A DNA stretch of 64,000 nt from assembly GCF_033118175.1 (NCBI RefSeq), contig NC_083691.1:60230001-60294000 (forward strand), written 5' to 3'. The notes under the pieces were generated by a model, which saw only the letters and a list, made by a program, of their open reading frames with translations, did not search any database and was not told where the DNA came from. This DNA is from Dama dama (Eukaryota; Chordata; Mammalia; Artiodactyla; Cervidae). Shown here piece by piece: positions 26,023 through 38,137 of this stretch (positions are counted from its first letter, which is position 1; the number at the start of each line of letters is the position of its first letter). The position numbers and the translations under genes were made by a program.

Positions 26023-26277
26023 GGCCCTCCCCCACCACCTGCCGGCAAAGCCCTGCTCAACCTCGAGGGGACAGAGCCTGGGGAACTCAGGTGCGGAGAA
26101 GGAGATGCTGTCGTCCTACAGCGCCGGGGTGACGAGCTCTGGTACCACGGCCTCCTGCCTGCTGGCTTCGTCCAGAGCGTGCGGCCACTGCCCCCAGCCC
26201 CGCCCCAGGGCAAAGCACTCTATGATTTCGAGATGAAGGACAGAGACCAGGACAAAGACTGTCTGAGCTTCAGCAAG
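26023..26277 (+). CDS. SH3RF3: SH3RF3 internal exon: first SH3 region and start of second SH3
   Basis: This internal exon is 255 nt, or 85 codons in phase 0. The acceptor is ctgtttccag and the donor is AAG|gtaagg. The translation opens with a proline run (residues 1-8), then a first SH3-like unit beginning KALLNLEG, with GDAVVLQRR, ELWYHG and LLPAGFVQ. A proline linker (PLPPAPPQG) leads into KALYDFEMKDRDQDKDCL, the start of the second SH3. This is the POSH family order. In the family these SH3 domains bind partners of the Rac-MLK-JNK cascade, and the protein is a RING E3 ligase scaffold in the cytoplasm. KALYDFEMKDRDQDKD fits SH3RF3 better than SH3RF1 and is unlike SH3RF2. Oddities: the first SH3 has ALLNL where ALYxY is usual, and WYHG is joined directly to LLPAGFV with no intervening residues. 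It is therefore about seven residues short and may not fold normally. The RING exon is not in the window. The exon call is firm; the paralog assignment is by recognition only. Confidence 0.87.
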
Positions 26278-26696
26278 GTAAGGTGTGTTCGAACGCAGCC
26301 GTCCCCTGACCACAGCCCCAGCCGGGAGCCTGGGTGAGCATGTGAGTCTAGGCCCTGCCCCGATGGAGACAGAAGTGGTTTCTCCTTACTGAGAGTCTGC
26401 CAGGTGGAAGAGGGGGCACCCAGCCCCACCGACAGGTGCTCTCTGGTAGTGGGGGCAGGACCCTTGTTACCCAAGTCACGGGTGTGCAGGGCTCGTGGGC
26501 CCTTGGAGGGGGCTTGCTGGGGAGACCATGGCAGAGACCTCTGTCATATCCTGGAGGGGGAGCTGGGCCCAGAAACCAGCCCGTCCTGGCCCTTCTTGGA
26601 GGGTCTGGGGGTGGATGCATGTGTTTGGGCCATATGAGGCTCCACTGAAACCTCGGGACCCAGTCAGTGGCAAACCAGTCGTAATTCCTGTGCGCT

Positions 26697-28232
26697 TGTC
26701 CTGGGGACAACCTGGAATGCGAAGTCAAGTGGGCCTTAGGAAGCATCGCTACGAACAAAGCTAGTGGAGGTGATGGAATTCCAGTTGAGCTATTTCAAAT
26801 CCTAAAAGATAATGCTGTTAAAGTGCTGCACTCAATATGCCAGCAAATTTGGAAAACTCAGCAGTGACCATAGGACTGGAAAAGGTCAGTTTTCATTCCA
26901 ATCCCAAAGAAAGGCAATGCCAAAGAATGTTCAAACTACTCACAATTGCACTCATCTCACACACTAGCAAAGTAATGCTCAAAATTCTCCAAGCCAGGCT
27001 TCAACAGTACATGAACCATGAACTTCCAGATGTTCAAGCTGGATTTAGAAAAGGCAGAGGAACCAGAGATCAAATTGCCAACATCTGTGGGATCATCAAA
27101 AAAGCGAGAGTTCCAGAAAAACATTGATTTATGCTTTATTGACTATGCCAAAGCCTTTGACTGTGGAAACTTCTTCTATCACAAACTGTGGAAAATTCTT
27201 CAAGAGATGGGAATATCAGACCACCTGACCTGCCTCCTGAGAAATCTGTATGCAGGTCAAGAAGCAACAGTTAGAACTTGGCATGGAACAACAGACTAGT
27301 TCCAAATTGGGAAAGGAGTATGTCAAGACTGTGTATTGTCACCCTGCTTATTTAACTTCTATGCAGAGTACATCATGTATTTGAAATGCTGGGCTGGATG
27401 AAGCACAAGCTGGAATCAAGATTGCCAGGAGAAATATCAGTAACCTCAAATGTAGATGACACCACCCTTATGGCAGAAAGTGAAGAGGAACTCAAGAGCT
27501 TCCTGATAAAAGTGAAAGAGGAGAGTGAAAAGGTTGGCTTAAAACTCAACACTCAGAAATCTAAGATCATGGCATCTGGTCCCATCACTTCATAGCAAAT
27601 AGATGTGGAAACAATGGAAACAGTGAGAGACTTTATTTTTGGGGACTCCAGAATCACTGCAGATGGTGACTGCAGCCATGATTTTAAAAGACGCTCCTTG
27701 GAAGAAAAGCTATGACCAACCTAGACAGCATGTTCAAAAGCAAAGATATTACTTTGCCAACAAAGGTCCATCTAGTCAAGGCTATGGTGTTTCCAGTAGT
27801 CATGTGTGGATATGAGAGCTGGACTATAAAGAAAGCTGAACACCTAAGAATTGATGCTTTTGAACTGTGGTGTTGGAGAAGACTCTTGAGAGTCCCTTGG
27901 ATTGCAAGGAGATCCAACCAGTCCATCCTAAAGGAAATCAGTCCTGAATATTCATTGGAAGGACTGATGCTGAAGCTGAAACTCCAATACCTTGGCCACT
28001 TTATGGGAAGAGCTGACTCATTAGAAAAGACCCTAATGCTGGGAAAGATTGAAGGCAGGAGGAGAAGGGGACAACAGAGGATGAGATGGTTGGATGGCAT
28101 CACTGACTCAGTGGACATGAGTTTGAGCAAGCTTTGGGAGTTAGTGATGGACAAGGAAGCCTGGTGTGCTGCAGTCCATGGGGTCGCAACGAGTCGGACA
28201 CAACTGAGCAACTGAACTGAACTGTCCTGGGG
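26697..28232 (+). mobile_element. BovB LINE, 5'-truncated, sense, with target-site duplication
   Basis: The element proper is 26707-28222. The 10-bp direct repeat TGTCCTGGGG flanks it (26697-26706 and 28223-28232). It starts inside the reverse transcriptase region (GGAATGCGAAGTCAAGTGGG) and ends in the BovB 3' tail (AACTGAGCAACTGAACTGAA). Translated fragments show QAGFRKGRGTRDQIAN, FIDYAKAFD and TSNVDDTTLMAESEEE, the last with VDD where YADD is expected. Several frameshifts and stops make it non-autonomous and dead. It lies in sense orientation in the intron, 430 bp after an exon. Confidence 0.95.
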
Positions 28233-31200
28233 GCCGAGTGAGACATGGAGGGGCCTGGCTTCCAGCCTCCCGGCCTTTGGGGTGCAGTGTCAACGCACAG
28301 AGGCTGCAGAGTCAGGGCTTGTGAACGTCCCCGCTTCCTGGCTGCTTCACTTCTTCCCAGTCCAGGGCTGGGAGGGCCATGGCACCTAGACCTCGGAAAC
28401 ATCATCGATTCATTGTTGATCTTCACAACTGCCTGCCAGGGTCCCCGGAAGCCTGTCTTCCTGATGTTGAAGCTGTTGCAGGAGGGAGGCCTCTTCCAGG
28501 GCCTGAGAGTGGGCTCTTGTCTAATGCTCAGAAATGAATTGTCTGAGGTGATACATGTGCTGAAAAAGCACAAGACTTAACTAGGAAGGGCACCCAGGCA
28601 GAGAACAACAGGACCCCAGGAGAGCCACTCTCCATGTGGCTCACAGCCCCTGGTTTTATGGTAATGGAGTTACTTACCAGCTTGTTTCTGGCCAGTCATC
28701 TTGCTTGGCCTGTGTTTGGTCTGACTCAGGGTCCTTGTTGGTGGCGCGTGCCTCTCTCAGCCAAGATGGATTCCAGCACCAGGGTTCCTGGGAGGTTGGC
28801 AGAGCTTATTAGGGGCTGGCATCTCCTCCCAAATTCTTCCAGCTGATGGTAACTTCTTGGTTCCAAGCTCCCTGTTGGTATCACCTATTGTGAGATAACT
28901 AACGCAAGTGGTTACTACCATGCCTGGCCAGAGTGGACAGGTTCCACCTGTGGAGGGGGTTTCCGGTCAGCGGGTGTCTAGCAAAGCCACAGCTCTAAGG
29001 GGCTGCACAGTCCTCCCCCTCTCCCGTGTCCTGTCCTGTGTCTCCTTCTCCAGTCTCTCCCCACACACAGTTGTAAACACAGAGCTAGGTCCCAGCTCAC
29101 TGTGAGCCTCTCCTCTGCTCAGAGCCGAGCTTAGCTGTGGTGCCGAGCGCTGTGCAGGGATGTGAGTACCCCGTGCTCCATTTTGAGCAAAGTTGGCCTG
29201 TTCTGTGCAGGTCGTTCCATTGTTCAGCCCGAAGGTGAATGATCTCTTTTCGTTCACGTTTAACTCTCTCTACTTCCCTTCCATCAGGCTGTTCATTGCG
29301 ATTGTCACCCGGCCCTGCAGCTTCCCTGAACACAGCACTAGGCGTCCCCCTCTGAGGTTGGAGCGCGGGCTGCCAAATGAGGTCAGGCAGCAGAGACCCT
29401 GATGCCCACTCCCCTGCCCAGCCTGCCCTGAGACCCCTGGGCCCTGGCGCTCTGTGCTGTAAGGATCAAGAGAGCCGCCCCTTGGGGGTTGGGTTGAGCC
29501 CTTGTGAGGAGACAGACCCGTCACGGCTGACAAGGTCGGGGTGGGCCCTCCTCACAGCCTTTGTGGAGGAGGCTCACCGAGTGGACAGCTGCAGTGCGGG
29601 AGCCGCCAGCATCTCTGCCCCGTGAGAGAAGGGAGAAGCCTCCCTGTCCTCCTCCTCCATCACACGCTTCATATGTGCCAGCCTCTGCCTGGGACCCTCA
29701 CCTCCGGGGGGACGTCCAGAGCCTACTGGTCAAAGGACAAAGGGGCACCTGGCTGCTCACCGGCAAAACGTGCTGAGCCAGGCCCCGCTGGGAGCCGGGC
29801 TGTACCAACAAGCCTGAGGTCGGCTGGGGAGACAGGGCAGGAGTGCAGGGGACAGTTCCTGAGAGTGATGGGCAGTGGGGTCACCCAGGAGGTGTGCGGA
29901 GTGTCTGGTCAAGGCGGCAGGTAATGTGTCGTATTTCAAAAGAGACGTTAAAGCTGCCTCGTGGAGAAGGTGCGAACTCGGGTCCTTGAGACTCACCTTC
30001 TGGTGGTACTGCTGCCACTTTACATCACGGGGGCCCCTGGCATCCTGGACTGTGCCGTCAAGGCGGGTGGCCCCCGGTCTTCCCGGGACTCTGAGCCCGG
30101 ATTAGGGAGCGGAGGTGTGGGAGCCGGTGGGCCACACATCCCTCGGGCTGCTCTTCCAGGACTTTCTTTCTCTCAATCCATGGACTGACGTGGAGAGTTG
30201 GAGATGGCAGGGCATGCTTCTTGGTGAAGACCTTGCTGTGGCCCCGCCGTGTTCCCCACTGTGTTCACACAGGCGTGTCACCAGCACCCACTCCACACCC
30301 CTTAAGTTAGGGCACAGCCTGCTTGTCTGAGCACCTGCCCATTCTCCTCTCTCCCCTCCAGCCACCACTGCCCCCCCTCCACCCCCATCCCTGCCACCCT
30401 GCGTGACAGCCTGAGCTTCCCTCCACTGGCCTGGAATACTGGTTCTAACAGCCTCAATCTCACCACCTTGAGTGACCATGTGGCTCTGACCAGCTTGGTT
30501 TTGCCTCCAGGGAGTGTTTTGCTGTTTGGATATGTTCCTTTCTGGACTCAGCAAGGAAAGAAGGAGCATCTAAAATCCACGGATGGTGCTAACTTCCCTT
30601 TAAAAAAATAGCATTGTGGTGGGACGGATGAGGTTTTAAAAGGCATGAGGCATGTGCATCAAAGCAAGATTCTTACCTTCGATGTCAGCTCTTGAACAGT
30701 CTTGTTAAAATTGCATTAATTAAAGTCATTCTAAAACCAAAGTCTTTGTTTCATTGAAGAAGAGAATGCATAATTACTTCTCGTAGGTAGAGCAGCTATA
30801 AAAAGCACAATTTATACTTCATAGCAGTCCCACTCCAACGAGCTGGGCATGTGTGGGTGAGACGACTGAAGGTGACAGACAGCAGGGCAGCATCCCGCTC
30901 TGCAGCCAGTCCCTCCGGACTGTCACCCGCGTGACAGTGCCCTCCACGTGCCAGGGTGGGGCTGGGCTGGCTGCTCCGAGCCGACCAAGCCCATTTAAAG
31001 CCCCACTGTTGTCCGGACTCTGGCAGACACCCCTCCTGCTGGCAGCTCCGCCAAACCCTCCCTACGGCCTTCCTCCACCGCTGAGTATTTACTGGTCCTT
31101 CCTCAATGAGGGGATTCTCTGCTTCATGAATTGGCCCAGCATTAATCCCAAAGCAAGTTCTGATCAGGGATAGAAATCAAATGTATTCAGAGTGTCAGCT

Positions 31201-31261
31201 CCTGAGTGAGATGGGATTCAAATTGTGACACCTTCACTTTTATCTCTTACTTTGGGTACTC

Positions 31262-31450
31262 TGGGCTTCCCTGGTAGCTCAGATGGTGAAGAATCTGCTT
31301 GCAGTGCAGGATACCCAGGTTCAATCCCTGAGTCCAGAAGATGCCCTCGAGAAGGGAATGGCAATCCACTGCAGTATTCTTGCCTGGAGAATTTCATGGA
31401 CAGACCACGGAGTCACAGAGAGTTGGACACGAATGATCAACTAACACTTT
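31262..31450 (+). mobile_element. Bov-tA SINE
   Basis: It opens TGGGCTTCCCTGGTAGCTCA, with CAGGATACCCAGGTTCAATC and GGGAATGGCAATCCACTGCA, and ends near CGGAGTCACAGAGAGTTGGA. A 272-codon frame at 31225-32043 runs through it and is not a gene. Confidence 0.9.
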
Positions 31451-32250
31451 TACTTTCACTTGAATCATTTACTTTACCTCTGAGTATCTTTTTTGACTAT
31501 AAAATGGGGTTGATAGGATTCAACGAACAAAGGCATTTTGGGAGCCAGTTTCAAAACAGGCACCAATTGGGGGCTCGCCTCCACGCCCACAGCTTCCTGT
31601 CCTTTCTGCCTTTGCCCAGGAAACTCCATGAGGCTGGGCCTCCTCCACAGACACACACACTGGAGCTGAGTCCCCAGATGGGTCCCCTGCGCCCGTCTCA
31701 TCCTGGTGACTGCATCTGGGTGGGGTTGCAGGGGTGTGGAAGCCCTCAGCCCCCAGGTCAAGGCCACAGTGCCCATTGTGAGGAGCCTGGGCCCCCGTGT
31801 GTCCTCCGTCCTGAGGGCGGTCACAACGCTCTCAAGGCATTTCTGAAGGGCCTCTCCTCGTCTCTGCTTCTCGTTGCCTCTGGGAGACCATGTGGCTGCA
31901 GGGAAAGAGGGGGCCGAGTAGCTGGGCTCCCCATGTGTGATCCACCCCACAGCACATTTAGGAAACGGTCCAGCCCCCAGGGCTGGTCTTCTTGGAGCTG
32001 CTGCGGGAACTCTCCAGGTGTGGGCCAGGCTCTCAGCGTGTGAGACGTCCCTTTGACAGGGTATTGGGGGCAGTGTACTCAGCCAGCCACCCTGTGGTGT
32101 CCGGGACTTGGGTGCGGGCAGAGACCCCAATCTCCTGGCAAGTCAGGGAGGAAAAGCCTTAGGCCTGGGCTTCCTAACAGACTCATGTGTCTGCAGCTTG
32201 GCTTTTCCCTGGCAGGAGTCACGCACAGACAGGGGTTTGTGCATGCACGC

Positions 32251-32451
32251 TTCATTGCTCAGTCGTGTCCGACTCTTTGCCACCCTATGGACTGTAGCCC
32301 ACCAGGCTTCTCTGTCCATGGGATTCTCCAGGCAAGAATGCTGGAGTGGATTGCCATTTCCTCCTCCAGGGGATCTTCCAGACCCAGGAATTGAACCTGT
32401 GTCTCCTGCATTGCAGGAGGATTCTTTACCACTGAGCCACAGGAGAACCCT
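32251..32451 (-). mobile_element. Bov-tA SINE
   Basis: It starts TTGCTCAGTCGTGTCCGACT and contains GGGATTCTCCAGGCAAGAAT. It finishes with the antisense tRNA-derived part CATTGCAGGAGGATTCTTTA. Confidence 0.92.
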
Positions 32452-33689
32452 ACAAACATGGGAGAGTTGGGTAAATTAATTAGAAATGCAGTTAAAGCCC
32501 CTTGAGGTGGGGCCTGACTCCTTTGCCAACGTGCTGCCCGCTGAGCCTGAGCAGAAAGGCGGTCCACTCCTCACATGACCAGTGTGTGTTCAAGGCCACT
32601 CAGGACCACCCTGAGCTCTGCCTCTGGGCCCTGGCCCTCTATGTTGGTTGAGCTTGGAACAGGGAGGTGGCCTAGGGGATCCACTGACCCGCGAGAGGAG
32701 CACTTGCCGGGGAGCCTGAGAGTGAAGCAGAGTTGTGTGTCTGAAGGTGGAAAGATGTCACAGAAGCAACTTTCATCCAGAAAACCCTTGACGCAGCCAG
32801 ATTGGCCCAGACCTTGTCCCTCTCTCCAACCCTTCACCAGTGTCCTGGCATCAGGAAGAGGACACTTGCTGCTCCACCCTGGGCAGCGCTGGGGAACCGG
32901 GCTCCAGCCAACCTGCCTGCTGGCGGCAGTTTCCATCCGGCCTCGCTGGCCCTCACCCAGACCCCTTCACCCACTCTCCTCCTGCGTCTCTGGCAGCTCC
33001 CATCCTAAAAGAGCAGAGTTGAGCACGAGCCAGAGAAGGTACGGCCAGCAGATCCTGAGATGCCAACTTCCTGGCCCAGGCTGGAGAATCTGCAGCTTCA
33101 GTGGTGCCATCCAGAGTTCCCTGCTCGACTGCTCAGCTGACTTCGCGGAGGCCTCAGCACCCCCGTGAGCAGTGCACTGTGCCCTGGACTCAGGCCTGCC
33201 CTGTCCAGTGCAGCTGGGGTTCCAGGGGGTGCATTTCTTCACATTCTCAAGAGGCTACAGAGCAGATGCCTACCCCGGCCCTAGGCTATGAAGTATGACA
33301 GCAAATCTGAGGCCCGACAGGACCCAGGCATCATTTTCTGGATCCTGTGTTGGTGGTGGGAGAAGGTGTAACTGTTGGCAGGACCCATGGAACTAGGTGC
33401 TGGCGGCTCTGCGGTGCCACTCAGCTCTCAGCACTCCTCACGGAGGTTGTGTCCCTGGTGTGGGTCGGGTTGGAGCAGAGCAGAACGGTGGGAACTAGCC
33501 TCAGTGATATCAGGAAGTTGGTCACTTGCTGGTGCACAGTCCAGCCCATAGCCTTGCCATAGAGACTGCAGACTCCAGGACTGGGCCGCCTCAGGCCAAA
33601 CGACTAATAGAGAGGGCTCACAGTCCCACCCATCAGCAGAAAATTGGATTAAAGATTTACTGAATGTGGCCTTGCCCACCAGAGCAAGA

Positions 33690-36600
33690 CCCAGTTCTCC
33701 CCACAGCCAGTCCCTCCCATCTGAAGCTTGCACAAGCCACCACTCTCCCCCACAACTCCTGGTAACCACTGATCCTTTTACAATCCTTTTGATGTTGCCA
33801 TTGTTCTAGATGTTGGCCTTTCTATTACTAATCGTGTGCAGTGGCATGTCACGGTTGTTTTAACTTGCATATCTCTGATGACGTATGATGTGGAGGATCA
33901 TTTCATGTACCATCTGTGTATCTTCTTTAGAGAAGTGTATGTTATAATGCTGACCTCGTAGAATGAGTTAGGAAGTGGTCACTCTGCTTCTGTCTTCTGA
34001 AAGAAATTGTTAGAGAATTTGGCATAATTTCTTCCTTAAATGTTGGTAGAATCCATGAGTGAACTCATCTGGGTCTGGTGCTTTCTGTTTGGGAAGTTTA
34101 TTAATTATTGATTCAATTTCTTTAACAGATAACAGACTTATTCAGATTGTCTATTAGTATTTTTCTTGTGTGAATTTCGGCAGATTGTGTCTTTAAAGAA
34201 ATTGGCCCATTTTGTTTATTAAATCTGTGGGCATAGAAATATTTCTTTACTATCTTTTTAATGCCCAAGGTATCTGTGGTCATGTCCCCTCTTTCATTAC
34301 TAATATTAGTGATTTGCATTGTCTCTCATTTATAGCTATTGCAGCTTTCTTTTGGTTAGTGTCAGTGTGGTATATCTTTCCTTATCTCATTATTTTTCAC
34401 TTATATGTATCTTTATATTTAAAGTGGGTTTCTTGTAGACAACATATAGTTGGGTCTTGTTTATTTTTAATCCACCATGACATTCTCTTTCAATTTGTAC
34501 ATTTAGACTATTGCTATTAAAAGGGATTATTGATATTGTTGGATTAATATTTACCACCTTTGTTTGTTTTCTATTTGTTGTCTTTGATTTTTGTTCCTAT
34601 TTTGTTTTCTACTCTCTTCTGCCTTTTATAGTCTTAATTGAGCAATTTATATGATTTCATTTTCTCTCCTGTCTTAGCATCTCAGTTGTACCTTTAAAAC
34701 AATTATTTTAGTGGTTGCCCTAGAGATTGCAATACACATTTACAACTAATCCAAGTCCACTTTCAAATAGCACTATACAGTGTGGGTACCTTATAATAAT
34801 AAAATATTCCTAATTCCTTCCTCTTGTCCTTTGTGTCATTGCTGATATTCATTTAACATGTATGTCAATATACATGTTATATATACTTACATCTGTCTGT
34901 GTGTTAGTGACTCAGTCATGTTCAACTCTTTGCAACCCCATGGACTGTAGCCCACCAGGCTCTTCTGTCCATGGGATTCTCCAGGCAAGAACACTGGAGT
35001 GGGTTGCCGTGCCCTTCTCCAATATACTTACACACTTGTAATATATGCTTATGTATACATAGATATACATATATGTGGTAGGAAGATAGATATATTTAAT
35101 CAGATTCATTGTTGCTATTATTATTTTGAACTATTTTTTCTTTTATTTTCACTTATTCCTTCTCCTATGTTCTTTCTTTATGTAGATTCAAGGTTTTGAC
35201 CTATGCAGCTTTTCTTCTCTCTAAGGAACTTCTTTTAACATTTTTTGCAAGGCAGGTCTCCTGGCAACGAATTCCCTGAATTTTTGTTTGTCTCAGAAAG
35301 CCTTTATTTCTCCCTCACTATTGATGAAGGAGTTATTTTGCAGGGTATAGAATCCTCAGTTATTGTTGTGTCAAATATTTCTTTTGTTTATTTTTTCTTT
35401 CTTCTTTCTATATTCCCATTATGTGTATATTACACCTCTTGTAGTTATCCCACAATTTTTGGATATTCCATTCTGTTATGGATTTTTGTTTATTTATTTG
35501 TCTTTCTTCTCTTTGCTTTTCAGTTTGAGAGGTTTCTATTGAGACATCCTTAAGCTCAGAGACTCTTTCCTCAGCTGTGTTAAATCTACTAATAAGCCTC
35601 TAAAAGTCATTATTTCTGTTGCACTGTTTTTGATCTCCAGCATTTCTTTTTAGTTCTTTCTTGGACTTACCACCTGCCAGTTTGCAATGCCTACCTGTTT
35701 TTGCATGCTTCCTACCTAATGCATTAGAGCCCTTAGCATATTAATCATAGTTGTTTTAAATTCCTTGTTTGATAATTCCAACATTCCTTCCATATCTAAG
35801 TCTGGTTCTGATGCTTGCTCTTTGTCTTCAAACTGTTTTTTGCCTTTTAGGACATCTAGTGATTTTTTTTCCTTTTTGATATTCAGACACAATGTACCAC
35901 GTAAAGGGTGCTGCTGTAAATTGGCTTTTTAGTTGGGGAGAAGAGGTTCTGTTTTTAGGGTCCCATCTTCTGAATTGCTGCACCTTCAGACTGTGAGCAT
36001 CTCCACCTTCCCATCCTCCTTAGGCAGGACTGGGTGACTGGCGTCATATTGGTGGACATATCGTAATTTATCGAACTAACCCTCTTTGTACGTTTGTCTC
36101 TAGTTTTTCTCTAGTTGAGCAAACACTGTAATGAGCATGTTCAGAGCTGAATCTTCTTGCATGTCTTTGATCTTCTTAAGAAAGAGGCTCTAGAAATGTT
36201 CTTTCAGATCAGTGTGTATGCAGGGTCTCACATTTGATAGCCAAACTGCCGCCATAAGTTTATATCCCTGACAGCAGTGGTCAAGTGCCTGTAGACTTCA
36301 CACTGACCACACTGGCTGGCTTATGTTCATCCCTGCTTATCTGATAGACACCCAAAGAACAAAGAGGAGAGAAGGAATTTTCCTCTCTAAAGTTGTACTT
36401 TTTGAATGTTAGGTATTACATTTTAAAATGTATTTAACAGCAGTTTGGTTTCCTTCCTTTTTGTAAATTATGTGATTTTTGCCCTTGGCCTGTTTTCCTT
36501 TTAAGCTATTTATTTATCTCTTTTTCCTGTTGTGTCTCTAAGTCCTCATGTAGCAAGAATATTCAGTCTTTCTTTCCAATTCTCTGCAAGTATTCTAGAG

Positions 36601-37215
36601 TATTTGCCTTTTTGTCTTTTTCTTGCTGTTTTTAACGTAGAGGATTTCATTTTTCTCTAGCCAAATCTTTGTTATTTACTTCTTAAGACCATCCCCAGTT
36701 CAAGATTAAAACATCTATCCATATTTTCTTCTTGGACTTTTAAGGTTTTTTAATTTTTATTTTCCCTAACATTTAAATCATTAATACTTATGGAATTAAT
36801 TTTGACATATACAGTGAATTAGAGAATCAACTTTATTTTTTTAATGATTAGCCAATTTTAATCACATTTTCTAATTGATTATTGGCAGTAGATGGGGAAA
36901 CCAATGATTTTTATGTATTTATTTTAAAATTTGCAGCTTTTTCTCAAGTTCTTACTTATTCTAATTTTTAATTGATACTCTGTTTTTCTAGGTAGAAAAT
37001 CGTATGGTCTTTTTTCCAGTATTTGTACTTCCTATTTTTTTTCTTTTATTTCTTTGAGTCTAATTTCTTGACCAGTCTCAAATAACAGTGTGGATATTGT
37101 GTATTTTATTTTTTTTACCAAAATTAATCTGGCATTTTTTTATTTTTAATTTTACAAAATTAAATGTCTTTTTTTGTTTGATTTATTTTGCTTTCGCAAA
37201 AGTGCTGACTTATAA
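33690..37215 (-). repeat. AT-rich block of old L1 (antisense)
   Basis: The block begins with old L1 3' sequence (CCCCACAACTCCTGGTAACC, CATATCTCTGATGACGTATG). It continues into antisense ORF sequence (GTAGAATGAGTTAGGAAGTG, TTCTTGTAGACAACATATAG, CAAGGCAGGTCTCCTGGCAA). A Bov SINE interrupts it at 34892. Positions 36380-37215 are very T-rich and are assigned to L1 less securely. No intact frame remains. The sharp drop in GC at both edges marks the block. Confidence 0.6.
34892..35021 (-). mobile_element. Bov-A2-type SINE with target-site duplication
   Basis: It contains TTAGTGACTCAGTCATGTTC and GGGATTCTCCAGGCAAGAAC. The 11-bp repeat ATATACTTACA occurs at 34881-34891 and 35022-35032. Confidence 0.92.
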
Positions 37216-38041
37216 GAAGCCTGCAGTTGTCTTTTCCTTTGCGCCATCGGCAGGATCTCAGCTCCACCCTCTGGCTGAATCTGAGTGGAGCTCACTGTGG
37301 CCTCAGGGCTCTCCTGGTCACCCCTGAGTAGTTCCACTGTTCCCCTGGCCTCACCAGCCTGGGCCCCGATGCTCGCTGCTGCCCGTCATCCCCTCACTCC
37401 TCATCCCGCCCCCCACCTTGTCGGCTGTCCCTGCACCTGTGGGTGCACCAGGCAGGTCGTCCCCTTGCTCCTCGTCCTCTGCCAACCTCATCGACTGTCC
37501 TATCAGCTTCAGGCACCTGTGTGGGCATTAGGTGGGGCCACCCTCTCTGGCCACCTGTCTCCCTGCTTCACAACTCTCCTGTCTCTGCCTCTGTCCGCCT
37601 TCTGCCTCTATCCTTGATACCGTCTGGCATGATGAATTTAACAGGCTTGTTCAGACTTCCACAACTCTAAGTAAATGAATTAGATTGGGTCATATTTTGT
37701 GCTTTGATGGAGGTAGAAACACAGAAAGGATTAGTTGAATTTATATTTATTGAAAACAATCTTATCCATAAGTAATTACTAGGAACATGAATTTTAAAGT
37801 GCTCACTAGATTGTAATTGCCATACACTTCCATTGGAGTGTCTTGGCCTCTAAAATCAATACCAGAGAGGAAAAGCGATCGCGGGTGAAGATGTGGGGAT
37901 GAACAGTTTTCATGTCAGATCTCATAACGAGTCATCACTTAGAGTCTTTCCTCAGCATCAGTGACACTGACTGATCTCTTGGTTCTGTTTCTGTCTGTTT
38001 TCGTGCATGTCCCTGGGCTTGTCTCCATGGGCCACTTCCAG

Positions 38042-38137
38042 GATGAAGTCTTGACCGTAATCAGAAGAGTGGATGACAACTGGGCAGAGGGCAAGCTGAG
38101 AGACAAGATTGGGATATTCCCACTGCTATACGTGGAG
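38042..38137 (+). CDS. SH3RF3: SH3RF3 internal exon: rest of second SH3 domain
   Basis: This is a 96-nt exon of 32 codons, phase 0 at both ends. The acceptor is gccacttccag and the donor is GTGGAG|gtgaga. It reads DEVLTVIRRVDDNWAEGKL, then RDKIGIFPLLYVE. It continues directly from the ...CLSFSK end of the exon at 26277 and completes the second SH3. The n-Src loop tryptophan sits in DNWAEG, and the FPxxYV signature of the last strand is present as FPLLYVE. Unlike the first SH3, this domain looks intact at every diagnostic position. In the POSH family the first two SH3 domains lie between the RING and the Rac-binding linker. The intron begins at once with a GC-rich minisatellite built from copies of this exon's own 3' end and donor site, listed separately. 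The exon is very likely real, because its frame, phase and homology all agree with both neighbouring exons. Confidence 0.9.

Larger units (their letters stand above)
26278..38041 (+). other. SH3RF3 intron between the first and second visible exons
   Basis: The intron is bounded by donor gtaagg and acceptor cttccag, so both ends are supported by homology of the flanking exons. It contains a sense BovB, two Bov-tA SINEs, an AT-rich block dominated by antisense L1, and GC-rich unique stretches (28233-31260, 32452-33690, 37216-38041) without recognisable genes. An AT-rich island at 30600-30840 that does not look like a repeat is reported as a possible conserved element. Confidence 0.85.

Noticed and set aside
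31225..32043. 272-codon + strand open frame
   Set aside because: It runs through a Bov-tA SINE into GC-rich unique sequence, shows no domain and has low-complexity composition.
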